DNA of 64,000 nt from Nitrospirota bacterium (GCA_021789935.1 JAJYIR010000002.1:62001-126000), one strand, 5' to 3'; positions 15,909 to 26,719 are shown, numbered from the stretch's first letter. Made by a program: numbers and translations. Notes: generated from the sequence alone by a model not told the origin.

Positions 15909-16957
15909 GCCTTGACCTCCCTGAAACCAAACGGCCTGGATTTAACCGCTCTGTCAAGCAGAGGGGCAAAACAGTTCATCAGCAGTATGGAGAACATGAC
16001 CCCCTCGGGGAAGCCTCCTATGAGCCTTATAATGACGGTCATGATGCCGCAACCCAAACCAAAGATGACCTGGGCCTGCCTTAGCTGCGGACCGGTCACA
16101 TAGTCGGTCGCCATGAAGAAGGCCCCAAGCATAAGCCCGCCGCTTAAAAGGTGCAGGACCGGATCGCCCGTAAACAGAACCAACCCTCCGGCGGCGTTCT
16201 TGCCGCCGAATATCCAGGTGAGGATGCCCACAGTGGCAAGAAAAGTTACCGGCACATGCCAGGTTATGTACCTCTTAGAGAGCAGATAAAGGCCGCCTAT
16301 CAGAAGGGCCAGAGCCGAAACCTCTCCTATGGAGCCGGCCCTTTGGCCTATGAGCAGATGGAGATAAAGACTTTGCTTGGTGCCGAATACCTCCATCAAC
16401 TTGCCCATCCCCTCTTCCTTGAGGATGCCAAGCGGGGTGGCGGTGGTCTTTGCGTCAACGCCCATCAGGGCGGCGGTCGGACCCAGCCATGTCGTCATGG
16501 CGCGGGGCCAGGAGACAAGCAGGAACGCCCTGCCCATAAGCGCGGGATTGAATATGTTATATCCAAGCCCCCCGAAAAGGAGCTTGGTGATCACTATCGC
16601 AAATAGAGACCCCAGTATGGGCACATGGAGCAGAAACGGGTGCACGGACCAGAGAGATGAGGGCAGGTTCATGCCAAGGAGCAGGCCCGTCAAAAAGGCG
16701 CTCCCATCGGATACCGTACCCGGTTTTCCCATGGCCTTGCCTATTACGTTCTCGAAAAATACGCAGGAAGCTATGCAGAGCGCAACAACCCCGATTGCCC
16801 TAAGGCCGAAAAAATAAAATCCCATGACCAGGGCGGGCATAAGGCTTATGCTCACCGTCCACATGATCCTGGACACGGAAACGTCGCCCCTTATATGGGG
16901 GCTGACCGATACGATTAATTCACGTTCACGGCTACCTTTTTCAGTGGCAGCGGCCAT
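15905..16957 (-). CDS. rnfD: Rnf complex membrane FMN subunit RnfD
   Basis: 350 residues with about ten hydrophobic segments. SVSPHIRGDVSVSRIMW opens the protein as in other RnfD, and TTATPLGIL holds the Thr expected to carry covalent FMN. DGSAFLTGLLLGMNLP and FFMATDYVTGP are further family marks. It lies 15 bases after rnfC. Confidence 0.93.
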   Translation of the reverse strand: MAAATEKGSRERELIVSVSPHIRGDVSVSRIMWTVSISLMPALVMGFYFFGLRAIGVVALCIASCVFFENVIGKAMGKPGTVSDGSAFLTGLLLGMNLPSSLWSVHPFLLHVPILGSLFAIVITKLLFGGLGYNIFNPALMGRAFLLVSWPRAMTTWLGPTAALMGVDAKTTATPLGILKEEGMGKLMEVFGTKQSLYLHLLIGQRAGSIGEVSALALLIGGLYLLSKRYITWHVPVTFLATVGILTWIFGGKNAAGGLVLFTGDPVLHLLSGGLMLGAFFMATDYVTGPQLRQAQVIFGLGCGIMTVIIRLIGGFPEGVMFSILLMNCFAPLLDRAVKSRPFGFREVKA

Positions 16958-16972
16958 TTTCCCTTCCTCTCT

Positions 16973-18274
16973 TTACGGTTTAACCATGGATTTTGCGAGC
17001 CGTACGAGCTGAACGATGGGCCTTTTTGAAGGGCAGACGAAGGCACACGAACCGCATTCGAAACAATCAAACAGGTTGTGGTCCCTGGCCTCCTCGAAAT
17101 GCCCTTTTTCGGCCAGGACGCTTAAATGGCCGGGGGTAAGCCCCATCGGGCACACATCGACGCATCGGCTGCATCTTATGCATGGCTTGAAATCATCGGC
17201 ATGAAAAAGCCCCTCCTCGGGCAGCACGAGTATTCCCGAGGTGCCTTTCGTGACAGGCACATTCAGATTGCTCATTGCAAACCCCATCATCGGCCCTCCG
17301 GATATGACCTTTGCGGCCTCAACGGAGAAACCGCCGCCGGCGTTGACCAGGTCCGTGACGAGGGTCCCTATCCTGACCATCAGGTTTTTCGGTTCCCGTA
17401 TGCCTTCTCCAGTCAATGTGACGACCCTCTCTACAAGAGGCTTGCCATAGCGCACCGCCTCATAAACGGCAAAGGTTGTGCCTACGTTCTGCACCACGAC
17501 ACCAACGTCCATCGGGAGCGCCCTGGGCGGCACTTCCCTTCCGGTGACCGCCTTTATGAGCATTTTTTCGGCGCCCTGCGGATATTTCACCTCCATGGAG
17601 ATGACTTCCACCTCCGGATAGGGGCGCGCAGCCTCCCGCATCTTTTCAATGGCGTCGGGTTTATTGTCCTCTATGCCGACAAAACCCTTCTTGACCCCGA
17701 GCGACCGCATGATGAGCCTGAGACCGGACACGACCTCCTCCGGCTTTTCGATCATGAGCCTGTGGTCCGCAGTGAGATAGGGCTCACATTCGGCACCGTT
17801 CACGACGACTACATCCACCGGTTTTTCCTTTGGCGGCGACAGCTTCACCGCCGTCGGGAAAGTGGCGCCTCCCATCCCGACGATGCCGGCGGACTTTATC
17901 CTCTCCTTTATCTCCTCCGGGGAAAGCTCCATGAACGAGGGGGTTTCCTTTAGCTCCACCCACTGTTCTTTACCGTCGTTCTCTATTACCACAGCCTCGC
18001 CCGGACGGCCCATGGCCGTGTCAAACTCCCCGATGGCTATGACCTTGCCGGAGACGGACGCATGGACGGGCGCGGAAACAAACCCCTCGGGGCGTCCCAC
18101 CACCGTGCCTATCTTTACCTCATCTCCTATGGAAACCGCAGCTTTCGCGGGGGCCCCGATGTGCTGCCTGAGGAGGACCACCGCCCTTGCCGGAGACTTA
18201 AGGGGTGTTACCGGTTTTGAACTGGAAAGCTTTTTCTTATCCGGCGGGTGTACGCCGCCAGCAAACATGGGCAA
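16973..18274 (-). CDS. rnfC: Rnf complex peripheral subunit RnfC
   Basis: 433 residues, the NADH- and FMN-binding entry subunit. FAGGVHPPDKKKLSSSKPV opens the protein. GMGGATFPTAVKLSPP is the FMN/NADH-binding glycine-rich region (about 150-165), the SLBB region follows, and two 4Fe-4S motifs (CIRCSRCVDVCP and CFECGSCAFVCP) close it. First gene of rnfCDGEAB; the -35/-10 elements were not confidently identified in the 140 bases upstream. Confidence 0.93.
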   Translation of the reverse strand: MPMFAGGVHPPDKKKLSSSKPVTPLKSPARAVVLLRQHIGAPAKAAVSIGDEVKIGTVVGRPEGFVSAPVHASVSGKVIAIGEFDTAMGRPGEAVVIENDGKEQWVELKETPSFMELSPEEIKERIKSAGIVGMGGATFPTAVKLSPPKEKPVDVVVVNGAECEPYLTADHRLMIEKPEEVVSGLRLIMRSLGVKKGFVGIEDNKPDAIEKMREAARPYPEVEVISMEVKYPQGAEKMLIKAVTGREVPPRALPMDVGVVVQNVGTTFAVYEAVRYGKPLVERVVTLTGEGIREPKNLMVRIGTLVTDLVNAGGGFSVEAAKVISGGPMMGFAMSNLNVPVTKGTSGILVLPEEGLFHADDFKPCIRCSRCVDVCPMGLTPGHLSVLAEKGHFEEARDHNLFDCFECGSCAFVCPSKRPIVQLVRLAKSMVKP

Positions 18275-18515
18275 ACCACTACCTCCTTTTTGTTCTTTTT
18301 GCTCCCGGCAGAAGAGTCTTTTTTCTAAAAAAACCCTTATTTATACCATGCATTGTCCTGGTCTGTCAAGACAAACCAGGCAAAACCCCGGAAGCAAAGC
18401 CAGATATCGATTTTCCTTAGATTAACATCCTGAAGGTTTTTTTTGCCAGAGGAAAAACGGAAGGAGAAGCGGCAAACCGGAGGCGTTTACCATCCGCTTC
18501 GCGGGATGGAAAAGA

Positions 18516-18605
18516 TGGCGGAGGGGGGGAGATTCGAACTCCCGGCAGGTGTAACCCTGCAACGGTTTTCAAGACCGTCGCCTTAAACCGCTCGGCCACC
18601 CCTCC
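18516..18605 (-). tRNA. tRNA-Ser (anticodon TGA)
   Basis: Class II tRNA with a long variable arm: acceptor GGAGGGG/CCCCTCC, anticodon loop CTTGAAA giving TGA, T loop TTCGAAT, discriminator G and encoded CCA. Confidence 0.95.
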
Positions 18606-18710
18606 ATTCAAGAGACAAGTTGCAAATTAACGCCACTTCAAAAAAAACAAGGGACAAATGGGAGTGTTGCACCCGCTCACTCGTCCCTCGCTCCTGCCTC
18701 TGACTGCCTG

Positions 18711-19952
18711 CTATGCCGACTGCCTTTCGTATATCAGGACAGGCTTTTCCTTTTTCTCTATGACGTCCTCGTTTATCAGGCACTCCTTTATGGTCTTTTC
18801 GGAGGGCACCTCGAACATTACGTCGAGCATCACTCCTTCAAGTATGCTCCGTAAGCCCCTTGCGCCTGTTTTTTTCTTGATGGCCTTTTTTGCCACCTGT
18901 TTCAGTGCGGGCTCCGTAAAGCGCAGCCTCACGTTGTCAAGGGAAAGCAGCTTCTGATACTGCCTTATCAGCGAATTCTTGGGCTCGGTGAGTATACGCA
19001 CCAGAGAGGTCTCATCCAGCTCGTCAAGCGTGGCGACCACCGGCACCCTGCCCACAAACTCCGGGATCATGCCATACTTTATGAGGTCCTCCGGCTCGGC
19101 AATGGAAAGGACATCCCCAAGCTTCTGCTGGCTCTCGGCCTTGGATGCCTTAGAATCAAACCCCATGGCCTGCTTTCCGGTCCTCTGCTTTATGATGCTG
19201 TCCAGCCCCACGAACGCTCCGCCGCATATGAACAGGATGTTGGTTGTGTCCACCTGTATGTACTCCTGCTGCGGGTGCTTCCGTCCGCCATGCGGCGGGA
19301 TATTGGCCGTCGTGCCCTCTATTATCTTAAGGAGCGCCTGCTGCACACCCTCGCCGGAAACATCCCTCGTTATGGACGGGCTGTCTGATTTGCGGCTGAT
19401 CTTGTCTATCTCGTCTATGTATACGATGCCCCTCTGCGCCTTCTCCACGTCGTAATCAGCGGCCTGGAGGAGTTTTAATATCACGTTTTCAACGTCCTCG
19501 CCAACATAACCCGCTTCGGTCAGTGTCGTGGCGTCCGTGATGGTAAAAGGCACATCCAGCAGCCGCGCGAGTGTCTGGGCCAGAAGGGTCTTGCCCGTAC
19601 CGGTCGGCCCTACGATAAGGATATTGCTTTTTTGCAGCTCGATGTCGCCTTCCGCCGGACTGTATATTCTTTTGTAATGGTTGTATACGGCCACGGCAAG
19701 GGTCTTTTTTGCCCTCTCCTGACCGATTACATAGTCGTCCAGGAACCGGTTTATCTCTCTTGGCGTGGGGAGCTTGGGAAGGCCCGCCTGGCCCTTTTCT
19801 TCTATGAAGAGCTCATCCGCTATTATCTCATTGCAAAGCCCTACGCACTCGTCGCATATAAATACAGTAGGGCCTGCTATAAGCTTCCGCACTTCATCCT
19901 GCCCCCTGCCGCAGAAAGAGCATTTATATTCGGGATTGTCTTTTTTTGCCAC
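18711..19952 (-). CDS. clpX: ATP-dependent Clp protease ATPase subunit ClpX
   Basis: 413 residues, normal length. The zinc-binding domain (CSFCGRGQ...CDECV) is at the N-terminus. Walker [13 protein letters not shown], Walker [10 protein letters not shown], the GYVG pore loop (EAGYVGEDV) and the IGF-like ClpP-docking loop region are present. It unfolds substrates and feeds them to ClpP. Third gene of the tig-clpP-clpX operon, 18 bases after clpP. Confidence 0.97.
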   Translation of the reverse strand: MAKKDNPEYKCSFCGRGQDEVRKLIAGPTVFICDECVGLCNEIIADELFIEEKGQAGLPKLPTPREINRFLDDYVIGQERAKKTLAVAVYNHYKRIYSPAEGDIELQKSNILIVGPTGTGKTLLAQTLARLLDVPFTITDATTLTEAGYVGEDVENVILKLLQAADYDVEKAQRGIVYIDEIDKISRKSDSPSITRDVSGEGVQQALLKIIEGTTANIPPHGGRKHPQQEYIQVDTTNILFICGGAFVGLDSIIKQRTGKQAMGFDSKASKAESQQKLGDVLSIAEPEDLIKYGMIPEFVGRVPVVATLDELDETSLVRILTEPKNSLIRQYQKLLSLDNVRLRFTEPALKQVAKKAIKKKTGARGLRSILEGVMLDVMFEVPSEKTIKECLINEDVIEKKEKPVLIYERQSA

Positions 19953-19970
19953 TTTTTCTTGTACCTCCGT

Positions 19971-20570
19971 TTACTCCGGGGACTTGGTCCTTGCGTTCTG
20001 GAGCACTTCATCAACAAGACCGTAAGCCTGGGCTTCGCTTCCCGACATGAAGAAGTCCCTGTCCGTGTCCGCATGTATCTTGTCCAGCGACTGCCCCGTG
20101 TGCTGCGCCATGATGCGGTTAAGCTGGTCCTTCATCTTGAGTACCTCTTTGGCGTGTATCTCGACATCGGAGGCCTGCCCCGTAAAACCCGCCGTGGGCT
20201 GATGGATCATCACCCTGGAGTTTGGCAGCGAGAACCTTTTACCCTTGGCTCCCGCGCACAGCAGAAGTGCCCCCATGCTCGCCGCCTGGCCTATGCAGTA
20301 GGTTGCTATATCGGGCTTTACGAACTGCATGGTGTCGTAAATGGCAAGCCCGGCAGTCACAACCCCTCCGGGAGAGTTTATATAAAGATGTATGTCCTTC
20401 TCCGAGTCCTCGCTCTGCAGGAACAACAACTCCGCTATGATGGTGTTGGCCACATAGTCGTCCACCGGCGTTCCAAGGAACACGATCCTGTCCTTGAGGA
20501 GCCTGGAATAGATGTCATAGGCCCTTTCGGTCCTTCCCGTCTGCTCTATTACTATGGGTATAACGCTCAT
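19971..20570 (-). CDS. clpP: ATP-dependent Clp protease proteolytic subunit ClpP
   Basis: 199 residues from the [20 protein letters not shown] start at 20570. The catalytic Ser lies in [11 protein letters not shown] and the His in SRVMIHQP; the Asp follows in the DRDFFMSG region. A longer upstream frame (to 20642) overlaps tig and is not needed; GGTGG precedes the chosen ATG. tig stops one base before this start, so the two are coupled. Confidence 0.96.
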   Translation of the reverse strand: MSVIPIVIEQTGRTERAYDIYSRLLKDRIVFLGTPVDDYVANTIIAELLFLQSEDSEKDIHLYINSPGGVVTAGLAIYDTMQFVKPDIATYCIGQAASMGALLLCAGAKGKRFSLPNSRVMIHQPTAGFTGQASDVEIHAKEVLKMKDQLNRIMAQHTGQSLDKIHADTDRDFFMSGSEAQAYGLVDEVLQNARTKSPE

Positions 20571-20571
20571 T

Positions 20572-21843
20572 TTATTTTTCCACCTTCTCGAACTGCGCTT
20601 TTTCCAAAAGGAGATCCAGCACCTTTTCCTCGAACACGGCATGCCTCAGGCTGTCCAGGGAGCCGTGCTTGGAAACATAATACTTGATAACGTTTTCCGG
20701 GGCAATGGAAAGCCTCTGTGCGATCTGGGTTACCTTCTCTTTCATATCGTCCTCGGAAACTTCCACCTTCTCCCTCTCGCCGATTTCCTCAAGAAGAAGG
20801 CTGGCCTTCACGTTTCTCACCGCGTTTTCCCTGAGGCTGTCCCTCATGATGTTCAGCTCCTCACCTTTTGGCGCCTCCGGAGATTCCGTTGCGCCCTTTT
20901 GGGCGGCCGCCTCCTCCACCATGCCCGTGAGCTCTTTTTCCACAAGGCCTTCCGGAGCATCGAAGGTATGGGCCTCGAGGAGTTTCTTCACTATTTCAGC
21001 CTTTTGCATCTTCCTTACGGCCAGTTTTTTGGACTTTTGGATTTCTTCCTTTATATGCGTCTTCAATTCTTCAAGGTTTGTGTCCCCCAAGTCCTTGGCC
21101 AGTTCATCATCGAGTTCCGGCAGCCTGACTTTCTTTGTGTCCTTGACCGTTAGATGGAAAAGGACTTCCCTGCCAGCCGTTTCCTTTACCGGGTAGTCTT
21201 CCGGAAAGTTCACGGTTATATCGAAACTTTCGCCTTTCTTTTTACCGGTCAACCCGCGGGAAAAATCGGCCGGCATCGTGGGGCCGCCAACCTTGAAGAC
21301 GTGTGCCTCAAATTTTTTGTCCTCCCCCTCAACCGTGTAATCCAGAATGGCTATATCTCCTTCCGCAAGAGGGGCCTCGGAAGGCTCAAAAACGGCCTTC
21401 TCCTCGCGCAACCGCGCAAGGACGTCCTCCACATCGGATCCGCTCACTTCAGTTTCCACATCGTGCACCTTTACCCCGGTGTAATTGAGCCCCTCGATCC
21501 CGGGCATCACCTCAACCAGAAGAGTCATATTGAAGGGCTCCTGCCTCTTGAAGTCCCCCATCTCTTCAAAGACCGGGTTATCGACAGGCTTCAGGTTCGC
21601 CTCTTTGATCGTCTCCGAATAGACCCTGGGGATCAGCTTTTGAAGTACCTCGCCCTCCACTTCCTTGCCAAACTTCTTTTCAATCAGATTAAGAGGGGCC
21701 TTGCCAACCCTGAAACCGGCCACCCTGGTCCTTTGCCTCAGCTTCTCAAGAGAAAGGCTTATCTCCTTCTCGATCGCCTGAGGAGGGATCTCGATCCGAA
21801 GCCTTCTCTTTGTGGAGCTTATTTCCTCTATTGTCTTGAGCAT
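20572..21843 (-). CDS. tig: Trigger factor (ribosome-associated chaperone and prolyl isomerase)
   Basis: 423 residues in the usual order: ribosome-binding domain (1-110) with signature [21 protein letters not shown]-type isomerase domain (about 150-240), and the C-terminal chaperone arms. It binds nascent chains at the ribosome exit. First gene of tig-clpP-clpX, a standard arrangement. About 200 bases of non-coding sequence separate it from the divergent gene at 22062. Confidence 0.95.
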   Translation of the reverse strand: MLKTIEEISSTKRRLRIEIPPQAIEKEISLSLEKLRQRTRVAGFRVGKAPLNLIEKKFGKEVEGEVLQKLIPRVYSETIKEANLKPVDNPVFEEMGDFKRQEPFNMTLLVEVMPGIEGLNYTGVKVHDVETEVSGSDVEDVLARLREEKAVFEPSEAPLAEGDIAILDYTVEGEDKKFEAHVFKVGGPTMPADFSRGLTGKKKGESFDITVNFPEDYPVKETAGREVLFHLTVKDTKKVRLPELDDELAKDLGDTNLEELKTHIKEEIQKSKKLAVRKMQKAEIVKKLLEAHTFDAPEGLVEKELTGMVEEAAAQKGATESPEAPKGEELNIMRDSLRENAVRNVKASLLLEEIGEREKVEVSEDDMKEKVTQIAQRLSIAPENVIKYYVSKHGSLDSLRHAVFEEKVLDLLLEKAQFEKVEK

Positions 21844-22061
21844 TTTATCTTATGAGCCTCCTTTATAAGATTAAACCAGAACGGGGACGCTTGTCAATTT
21901 TTATTGTAAAAACAGATAGTTGCGTCTTAAAAATAACCGTTTTGCTGCCTGGGCGCAAAGCATATTATACATTACGGGGAAACCTTGTGTATCCGGATGC
22001 GGCCCCGCCTGGCCCGTTTATTACGATAATTGGCCCCGTTTTGTTATGATAAGCAGGATGT

Positions 22062-22715
22062 ATGCTTAAAAAGAAAAAAGTCCTTTTGTTGGTTCTCTTG
22101 CTGATCATTGCGGCATTTGCGCTTACCGCTGCGATGACCGTTTACCGCCAGAACAGCCACTTCCGGCAGGCGGAGGGGTATGCCGCAGCCCAAAACTGGA
22201 AGCTGGCCATCAGGGAATACGACACCGCCATTCACTTCCATGTGCCCTTTTCCCCCACCGCCGGCAAAGCGGCCCAAAAACTATGGCAGATCGGCCTGAT
22301 GTTCGAGGCCAGGGGAAAGCCTGATTGGGCCCTGATAGCCTACTCCAGCATCAGGAGCGGTTTTTACGGCACAAGGAGTTTTTATACGCCGGGGAAAGAC
22401 TGGATCGAAAAATGCGACGGCAAGATAGCGGCCCTGGACACCGCAATGCTTATAAAAGAGGGTGGCATAAAACCCCGGCAGGCCGCCCGGCAACGACAGA
22501 AATACCTTGCCCTATTCAGGGACAACAGGGCCCCCTCGGTTTTCTGGTCCGTACTGGCTGAGACCGGCTTTCTGGGGTGGTCAGGGGCGGCCCTGGCCAC
22601 CGCTTTCCTGGGATTCACCAGGGAGGGGAAGCCAAAGGGGAAACCTGCCTTTTACGGGGTGATATGCTTCCTGGTTTTCGCTGCCATATGGGTGGTCTCC
22701 CTGCTTAAGGCGTAA
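22062..22715 (+). CDS. Hypothetical membrane protein with a TPR-like segment
   Basis: 217 residues, not recognised. One N-terminal membrane helix (about 7-28), a soluble part (30-165) with a TPR-like helix pair (AEGYAAAQNWKLAIREYDTAI), and two C-terminal hydrophobic segments (about 170-215). The topology suggests a periplasmic loop held between membrane segments. It converges on the kinase gene, overlapping it by 11 bases. Confidence 0.7.
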   Translation: MLKKKKVLLLVLLLIIAAFALTAAMTVYRQNSHFRQAEGYAAAQNWKLAIREYDTAIHFHVPFSPTAGKAAQKLWQIGLMFEARGKPDWALIAYSSIRSGFYGTRSFYTPGKDWIEKCDGKIAALDTAMLIKEGGIKPRQAARQRQKYLALFRDNRAPSVFWSVLAETGFLGWSGAALATAFLGFTREGKPKGKPAFYGVICFLVFAAIWVVSLLKA

Positions 22716-24063
22716 GCCTTTTTGGGCCGCTTACCGGCAGCTTTACGAGAAAAGTGGTCTCCCGGTCTGTGCTTTCAACCTCAATGTTTCCAAAATGGCT
22801 TTGTATGATGCTGTGCACTATTGCAAGGCCCAGACCAGTGCCGCCCTCCTTATTTGTATAAAACGGCAGGAACACCTTCTGCCTCATCTGCTCCGGTATG
22901 CCGGGGCCCGTATCGGCCACCGAAATGAGGATTTCGTTTTCTTTTTTGCGGACTTCCACATCCAGCCTGCCCCCTTCGGGCGCCATGGCCTGGACCGCGT
23001 TTTGTATCAAATTCATGAACGCCTGTTTAAGAAGTATTTCGTCCGCCTTTATGGTGAAGTCCTCCTGGCCCATCGAAAGTGAGGCCCTGATGGAGGCAAC
23101 CCCGGCCAGCGCGGCGTCAAGGCATGTCTTTAAAACCCCCGCAAGCCCCTGTCTGTCCACTGACTCGAAAGCGGGCGCGCCCGGGTTCGCAAAGGAAAGA
23201 AACCCGTTTATTATTGAGTTCATCACCGCGACTTCCTTCTCTATGGCATGGGCGGCCTGGCGTTGCATTTGTATTTCTGCAGTTTTTTCCTGCGCCGAAG
23301 GGACTTGCCCTGCGGGCATCTTTGACAGCATTTTCGAGTAGCCGGATATCACGGCCATGGGGTTTCTCAGCTCGTGGGCAAGGCCTGCCGACATCTCACC
23401 AAGGCTTGAAAGCCTGCGCCGCAGTTCGGCCTGCCGCTCCAGCGCCTTCAGTTCCGTGAGGTCCGTAAATACGAGTATCAGCCCTATCCTGGCGCCAGCC
23501 GCATCGCGCAGGGGGGTCACCGAAAAACCGGCCAGGAGTCTTCGGCCCTTCGCCCCAGCTTCCGAACCGGCCCTCTTCTGCAAACCGGAATAAAAGGCAA
23601 GCTCCTGCCTGCAAACGGTCTCATTTTTTTCGATGAGCCTGGCTATCTCCCCTTTAAGCACCTCATTGTGCTTCCTGCCTACGGCCTCTTCCCTTTTAAA
23701 GCCCATTATCCGTTCCGCTGCGGAATTTACCATCGTTATCTCCAATGCCTCGTTAAAACTTATGACCCCGCTCGGAACGCTTTCCAATATGTTTTTGCTC
23801 AGGTTCTCGATCAGGTCAGCCCTTTTTTCCGCCTTTGCGCGCAGCTCCTGGAGCTCCCTCTCATTCTCTTTCAGTTTGGATACAAGGTCCTGGAAGGTGT
23901 CCACCACGAAGCCGACTTCCGATTTCCCCTTCCCGGCCTGCTTCTTGCCCCTGGTGGAGGAAGACTTCCTGGCCAGGATATAGATAAGGATAACGGAAAC
24001 GGCCAGGACTATAAGGAGAATAAAAACAGGGAATGAAACCAGGTATAAAAAAGGTGTTTTCAT
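22705..24063 (-). CDS. Membrane-bound PAS sensor histidine kinase, NtrB type
   Basis: 452 residues. One N-terminal membrane helix (about 6-30), a basic linker, a coiled coil (about 50-85), a PAS domain (about 95-215) and HisKA with the phospho-acceptor His in GLAHELRNPMAVISGYSKM. HATPase_c follows with DTGPGIP and GGTGLGLAIVHS. No response regulator is adjacent; the gene follows the prepilin peptidase by 19 bases, which hints at a pilus- or surface-linked role. Orphan kinase; partner unknown. Confidence 0.9.
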   Translation of the reverse strand: MKTPFLYLVSFPVFILLIVLAVSVILIYILARKSSSTRGKKQAGKGKSEVGFVVDTFQDLVSKLKENERELQELRAKAEKRADLIENLSKNILESVPSGVISFNEALEITMVNSAAERIMGFKREEAVGRKHNEVLKGEIARLIEKNETVCRQELAFYSGLQKRAGSEAGAKGRRLLAGFSVTPLRDAAGARIGLILVFTDLTELKALERQAELRRRLSSLGEMSAGLAHELRNPMAVISGYSKMLSKMPAGQVPSAQEKTAEIQMQRQAAHAIEKEVAVMNSIINGFLSFANPGAPAFESVDRQGLAGVLKTCLDAALAGVASIRASLSMGQEDFTIKADEILLKQAFMNLIQNAVQAMAPEGGRLDVEVRKKENEILISVADTGPGIPEQMRQKVFLPFYTNKEGGTGLGLAIVHSIIQSHFGNIEVESTDRETTFLVKLPVSGPKRLTP

Positions 24064-24082
24064 TTCATTTCATTTAAAAAAC

Positions 24083-24892
24083 TCAGCCCTGCCCATGACG
24101 GAAATACCATCGGACTATCTCCTGCCCCAGAAGCAGGCTTAAAAGTGCACCGGCGGCAAGAAACGGGCCGAACGGGACTTTGGTTTTCCTCCCCTTTCCC
24201 TTGAAGGCCAATAGGTAAAGTCCCACCGCGGAACCAGCAAAGCTGGCCAGGAATGTGGTAAGAATGACGCCCTTCCACCCCAGTACGGCCCCGGACATCG
24301 CCATCATCTTTATGTCACCACCCCCCATTCCTCCGCGGCTCAGAAAGGCTATGGAGTAATAAAGCAGAAAACCGGTTACCGCCCCGCTCAGCGAGCCGGT
24401 CAGGCCCAAGCCGGCCGCCCTGTAAAACGGATCGGGCAGGATGAGCCACCCGGCCAGAAGCCCTATCGGGATGCCGGGCAGGGTTATCTCGTCGGGGATG
24501 ATCTGCAAATCGTAATCTATGAAGGTTATCACTACCATTGCGGTTATGAAGATGAAATAAAAGAAGGTGGCGGGCGTGCCGCCAAACCTCAGGGCTGCAA
24601 ACAGATACAATAAACCGTTCAATCCCTCGACGGCGGGATACCTGGGGGAAATGGGCATGCCGCAGGCCCTGCATCTGCCACGCAGGAACAGATAGCTTAT
24701 GACCGGAATGTTGTCCCGGAATCTGATAGGCGTCCCGCAGGAAGGGCAGTGCGAAGCCGGGGTTGCAACCGATTCTTTTCTTGGGAGCCTGTATATGCAG
24801 ACATTTGCGAAAGAGCCCGTGATCAGGCCAAGTAAAACTGACAGCACGTAAAAAGGGGTGCCTTCAAGCAGGGGCTTCAGGGACAAAAACAA
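24083..24892 (-). CDS. pilD: Type IV prepilin peptidase / N-methyltransferase
   Basis: 269 residues, membrane-embedded. The N-terminal cytoplasmic loop carries the zinc-binding tetracysteine CPSCGT...CRACGM. The aspartyl protease residues lie in the segments FIDYDLQIIPDEITLPG and GMGGGDIKMMAMSGAVLG, matching the GxGD family. It cleaves and N-methylates type IV pilins or type II secretion pseudopilins. No pilin genes are in the window. Confidence 0.93.
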   Translation of the reverse strand: MFLSLKPLLEGTPFYVLSVLLGLITGSFANVCIYRLPRKESVATPASHCPSCGTPIRFRDNIPVISYLFLRGRCRACGMPISPRYPAVEGLNGLLYLFAALRFGGTPATFFYFIFITAMVVITFIDYDLQIIPDEITLPGIPIGLLAGWLILPDPFYRAAGLGLTGSLSGAVTGFLLYYSIAFLSRGGMGGGDIKMMAMSGAVLGWKGVILTTFLASFAGSAVGLYLLAFKGKGRKTKVPFGPFLAAGALLSLLLGQEIVRWYFRHGQG

Positions 24893-24919
24893 AAAGACCC
24901 CCTTGCCAACCTCTCCCCT

Positions 24920-25225
24920 TCACTCCCTGCCGATTTTAGAGGTCTGTTCAACCAGGGCATTGAGTTCTTCATTTACAAGCTCCATCTCCTTAAGCATACC
25001 CTTAAGGCCCTCATCCCGTGCCATGAGTGAGAGCTGCTGCCTCTCCTCGAAAACCTTTTCACCCACCGCCCTGGCCAGTTCGTCCTTTTCCTTCCGGAGC
25101 TTTTCGGCCTTGCTTGCGAATTTAAAAAAGGCCATTTCGACCTTTAAACGCTCGTCCAGAAGCCGGGCAAACCATTTGAGCTTTTCGACGCCTTTGTTGA
25201 AATTCTCCCTGAGTTTTTCGATCAT
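24920..25225 (-). CDS. Hypothetical coiled-coil protein
   Basis: 101 residues, almost wholly helical, strongly charged, no cysteine and no membrane segment. LRENFNKGVEKLKWFARLLD and the heptad-like stretch to LVEQTSKIGRE suggest a coiled coil. It may be a structural partner of an adjacent protein. The frame is tightly placed upstream of pilD (27 bases), so probably the same transcript. Confidence 0.65.
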   Translation of the reverse strand: MIEKLRENFNKGVEKLKWFARLLDERLKVEMAFFKFASKAEKLRKEKDELARAVGEKVFEERQQLSLMARDEGLKGMLKEMELVNEELNALVEQTSKIGRE

Positions 25226-25424
25226 GACAAAAAAACCTCTTTTCCCCGTTCGATAAGAAACTCGATTAAACCGGTAATTGCCATGCTAAAAACCACGCCT
25301 TAAACAAAAAACCATGGACGCAATCAACAAAAAAAGTCCCGATTTAGTAAGTATATCCCAAAACCGGCCATAAAAACAGAAAGGTCCTTACCCCCCTTGA
25401 TGAAGGAAGTACGGCCAGAGCAAA

Positions 25425-26357
25425 TCAGGGACGGTAGAGTTCCGGCCTCGCCTCCATGAGGGCCTTCCTGAGCCTGCCGTATATCTCTTCCGCTCCCATC
25501 AGGCCTGTGACGTCCACCCAGATCGTGCCTTCCTCCTTCTTAAACCAGGTAAACTGTCTTTTGGCATATCGCCTGGTATTTCTTTTTATTAGCCGCACAG
25601 CCTCGTCATAAGGGCATTGCCCGCCCAGGCAGCCTTCTATTTCCTTGTAGCCGATCGCCTGCATGGCCGTTTTCGACGGCGGAATGTTTTGGGAAAGCAC
25701 CTTTCTGACCTCCTCCACCAGTCCTTCGGAGAGCATGCGGTCCACTCTTTCTTCTATGAGAGCATAGAGCTCGGCCCTGTCCCTGGTAAGCCCCACCTTT
25801 ATGAAATCATAAGGAAGCGGCGCGGTAAGGTCTCTTTTCAGCTCCGACATCGCCCGTTTTGTCTTAATCTGCACCTCCAGGGCCCTCAGTATCCTTCTTA
25901 TGTCCGCCGGGGCCAGTAGACTGGCCGTTTCCGGGTCCATCTGCGTAAGAAGCCCGTAAAGGTCCTCCCCCTTGTTCAAAAGCTCCATCCTGAGTGATTC
26001 ATCGGCCTGAGGCGCCTCCATAAGGCCCCGCGTGAGCGCCCTCATGTAAAGGCCGGTGCCGCCTACGATCAGGGGGATTTTGCCCGCGGCGACAAGCTTC
26101 TCCATCGTCCTGGAGGCCTCGGCAGAGAACCGCCCCGCGCTCCACTGCTCATGCGGCCAGATGACGTCTATCAGATGATGGGGGACCTCCCGGAGCTGTG
26201 AGGGCGCAGGCTTTCCGGTGCCTATGTCCATAAGCCTGTAGAGTTGCATGGAATCCGCGCTTATTATCTCTGTGCCAAGCTCTTTGGCAAGGAGGATGGA
26301 GGCCGCCGTCTTGCCGGAAGACGTTGGTCCAAAGAGTATTATCGCCTTGTTTTTCAT
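25425..26357 (-). CDS. miaA: tRNA dimethylallyltransferase MiaA
   Basis: 310 residues, normal length. P-loop GPTSSGKTAASILLAKEL, then SADSMQLYRLMDIGTGKP, the family signature, and IVGGTGLYMRALTRGL. It adds a dimethylallyl group to A37 of tRNAs reading UNN codons. Monocistronic. Confidence 0.96.
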   Translation of the reverse strand: MKNKAIILFGPTSSGKTAASILLAKELGTEIISADSMQLYRLMDIGTGKPAPSQLREVPHHLIDVIWPHEQWSAGRFSAEASRTMEKLVAAGKIPLIVGGTGLYMRALTRGLMEAPQADESLRMELLNKGEDLYGLLTQMDPETASLLAPADIRRILRALEVQIKTKRAMSELKRDLTAPLPYDFIKVGLTRDRAELYALIEERVDRMLSEGLVEEVRKVLSQNIPPSKTAMQAIGYKEIEGCLGGQCPYDEAVRLIKRNTRRYAKRQFTWFKKEEGTIWVDVTGLMGAEEIYGRLRKALMEARPELYRP

Positions 26358-26500
26358 TTTATGAGCAGTGCCTTGAGCGGCGGAACATTACATATTTTAC
26401 CTGTTTATACTGCTTTTATTTAATCCACCCTGATCTTACACGCGGGCTAAAAACCCGCATGGCCTTTAAGGTTTTGGGCTGGCGGCAAGACCGATGGTGT

Positions 26501-26719
26501 AGTGTCCCTAACGCTTCTTTACATTTGTTCGAGTGTTTTGGCCGTCATTCCCGCGTGTAGTTAGCGCCAGATTTTATCCGTAAAAAGATCAAGTCTGGCC
26601 AGCGGCGTTGTCTTATAACCGGCAAAAATCAAAGTCACTGGATTCCCGATTAATACCTCGGGAATGACGAAAAACGGATTTCCTGGAACTTTCTAATGTA
26701 AAGAGATTTATGAGACACT
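26501..26719. mobile_element. MITE-like element, copy 1 (219 bp)
   Basis: Imperfect terminal inverted repeats: AGTGTCCCTAAC...CTTTACATT at the left and the complement of AGTGTCTC...CTCTTTACATT at the right. The interior includes GTCATTCCCGCG and a dyad ATTCCCGATTAA...CTCGGGAATGAC. No reading frame of note lies inside. A related copy with the same ends and the same internal dyads is at 53930-54119. It fills most of the gap between miaA and the toxin gene. Confidence 0.7.
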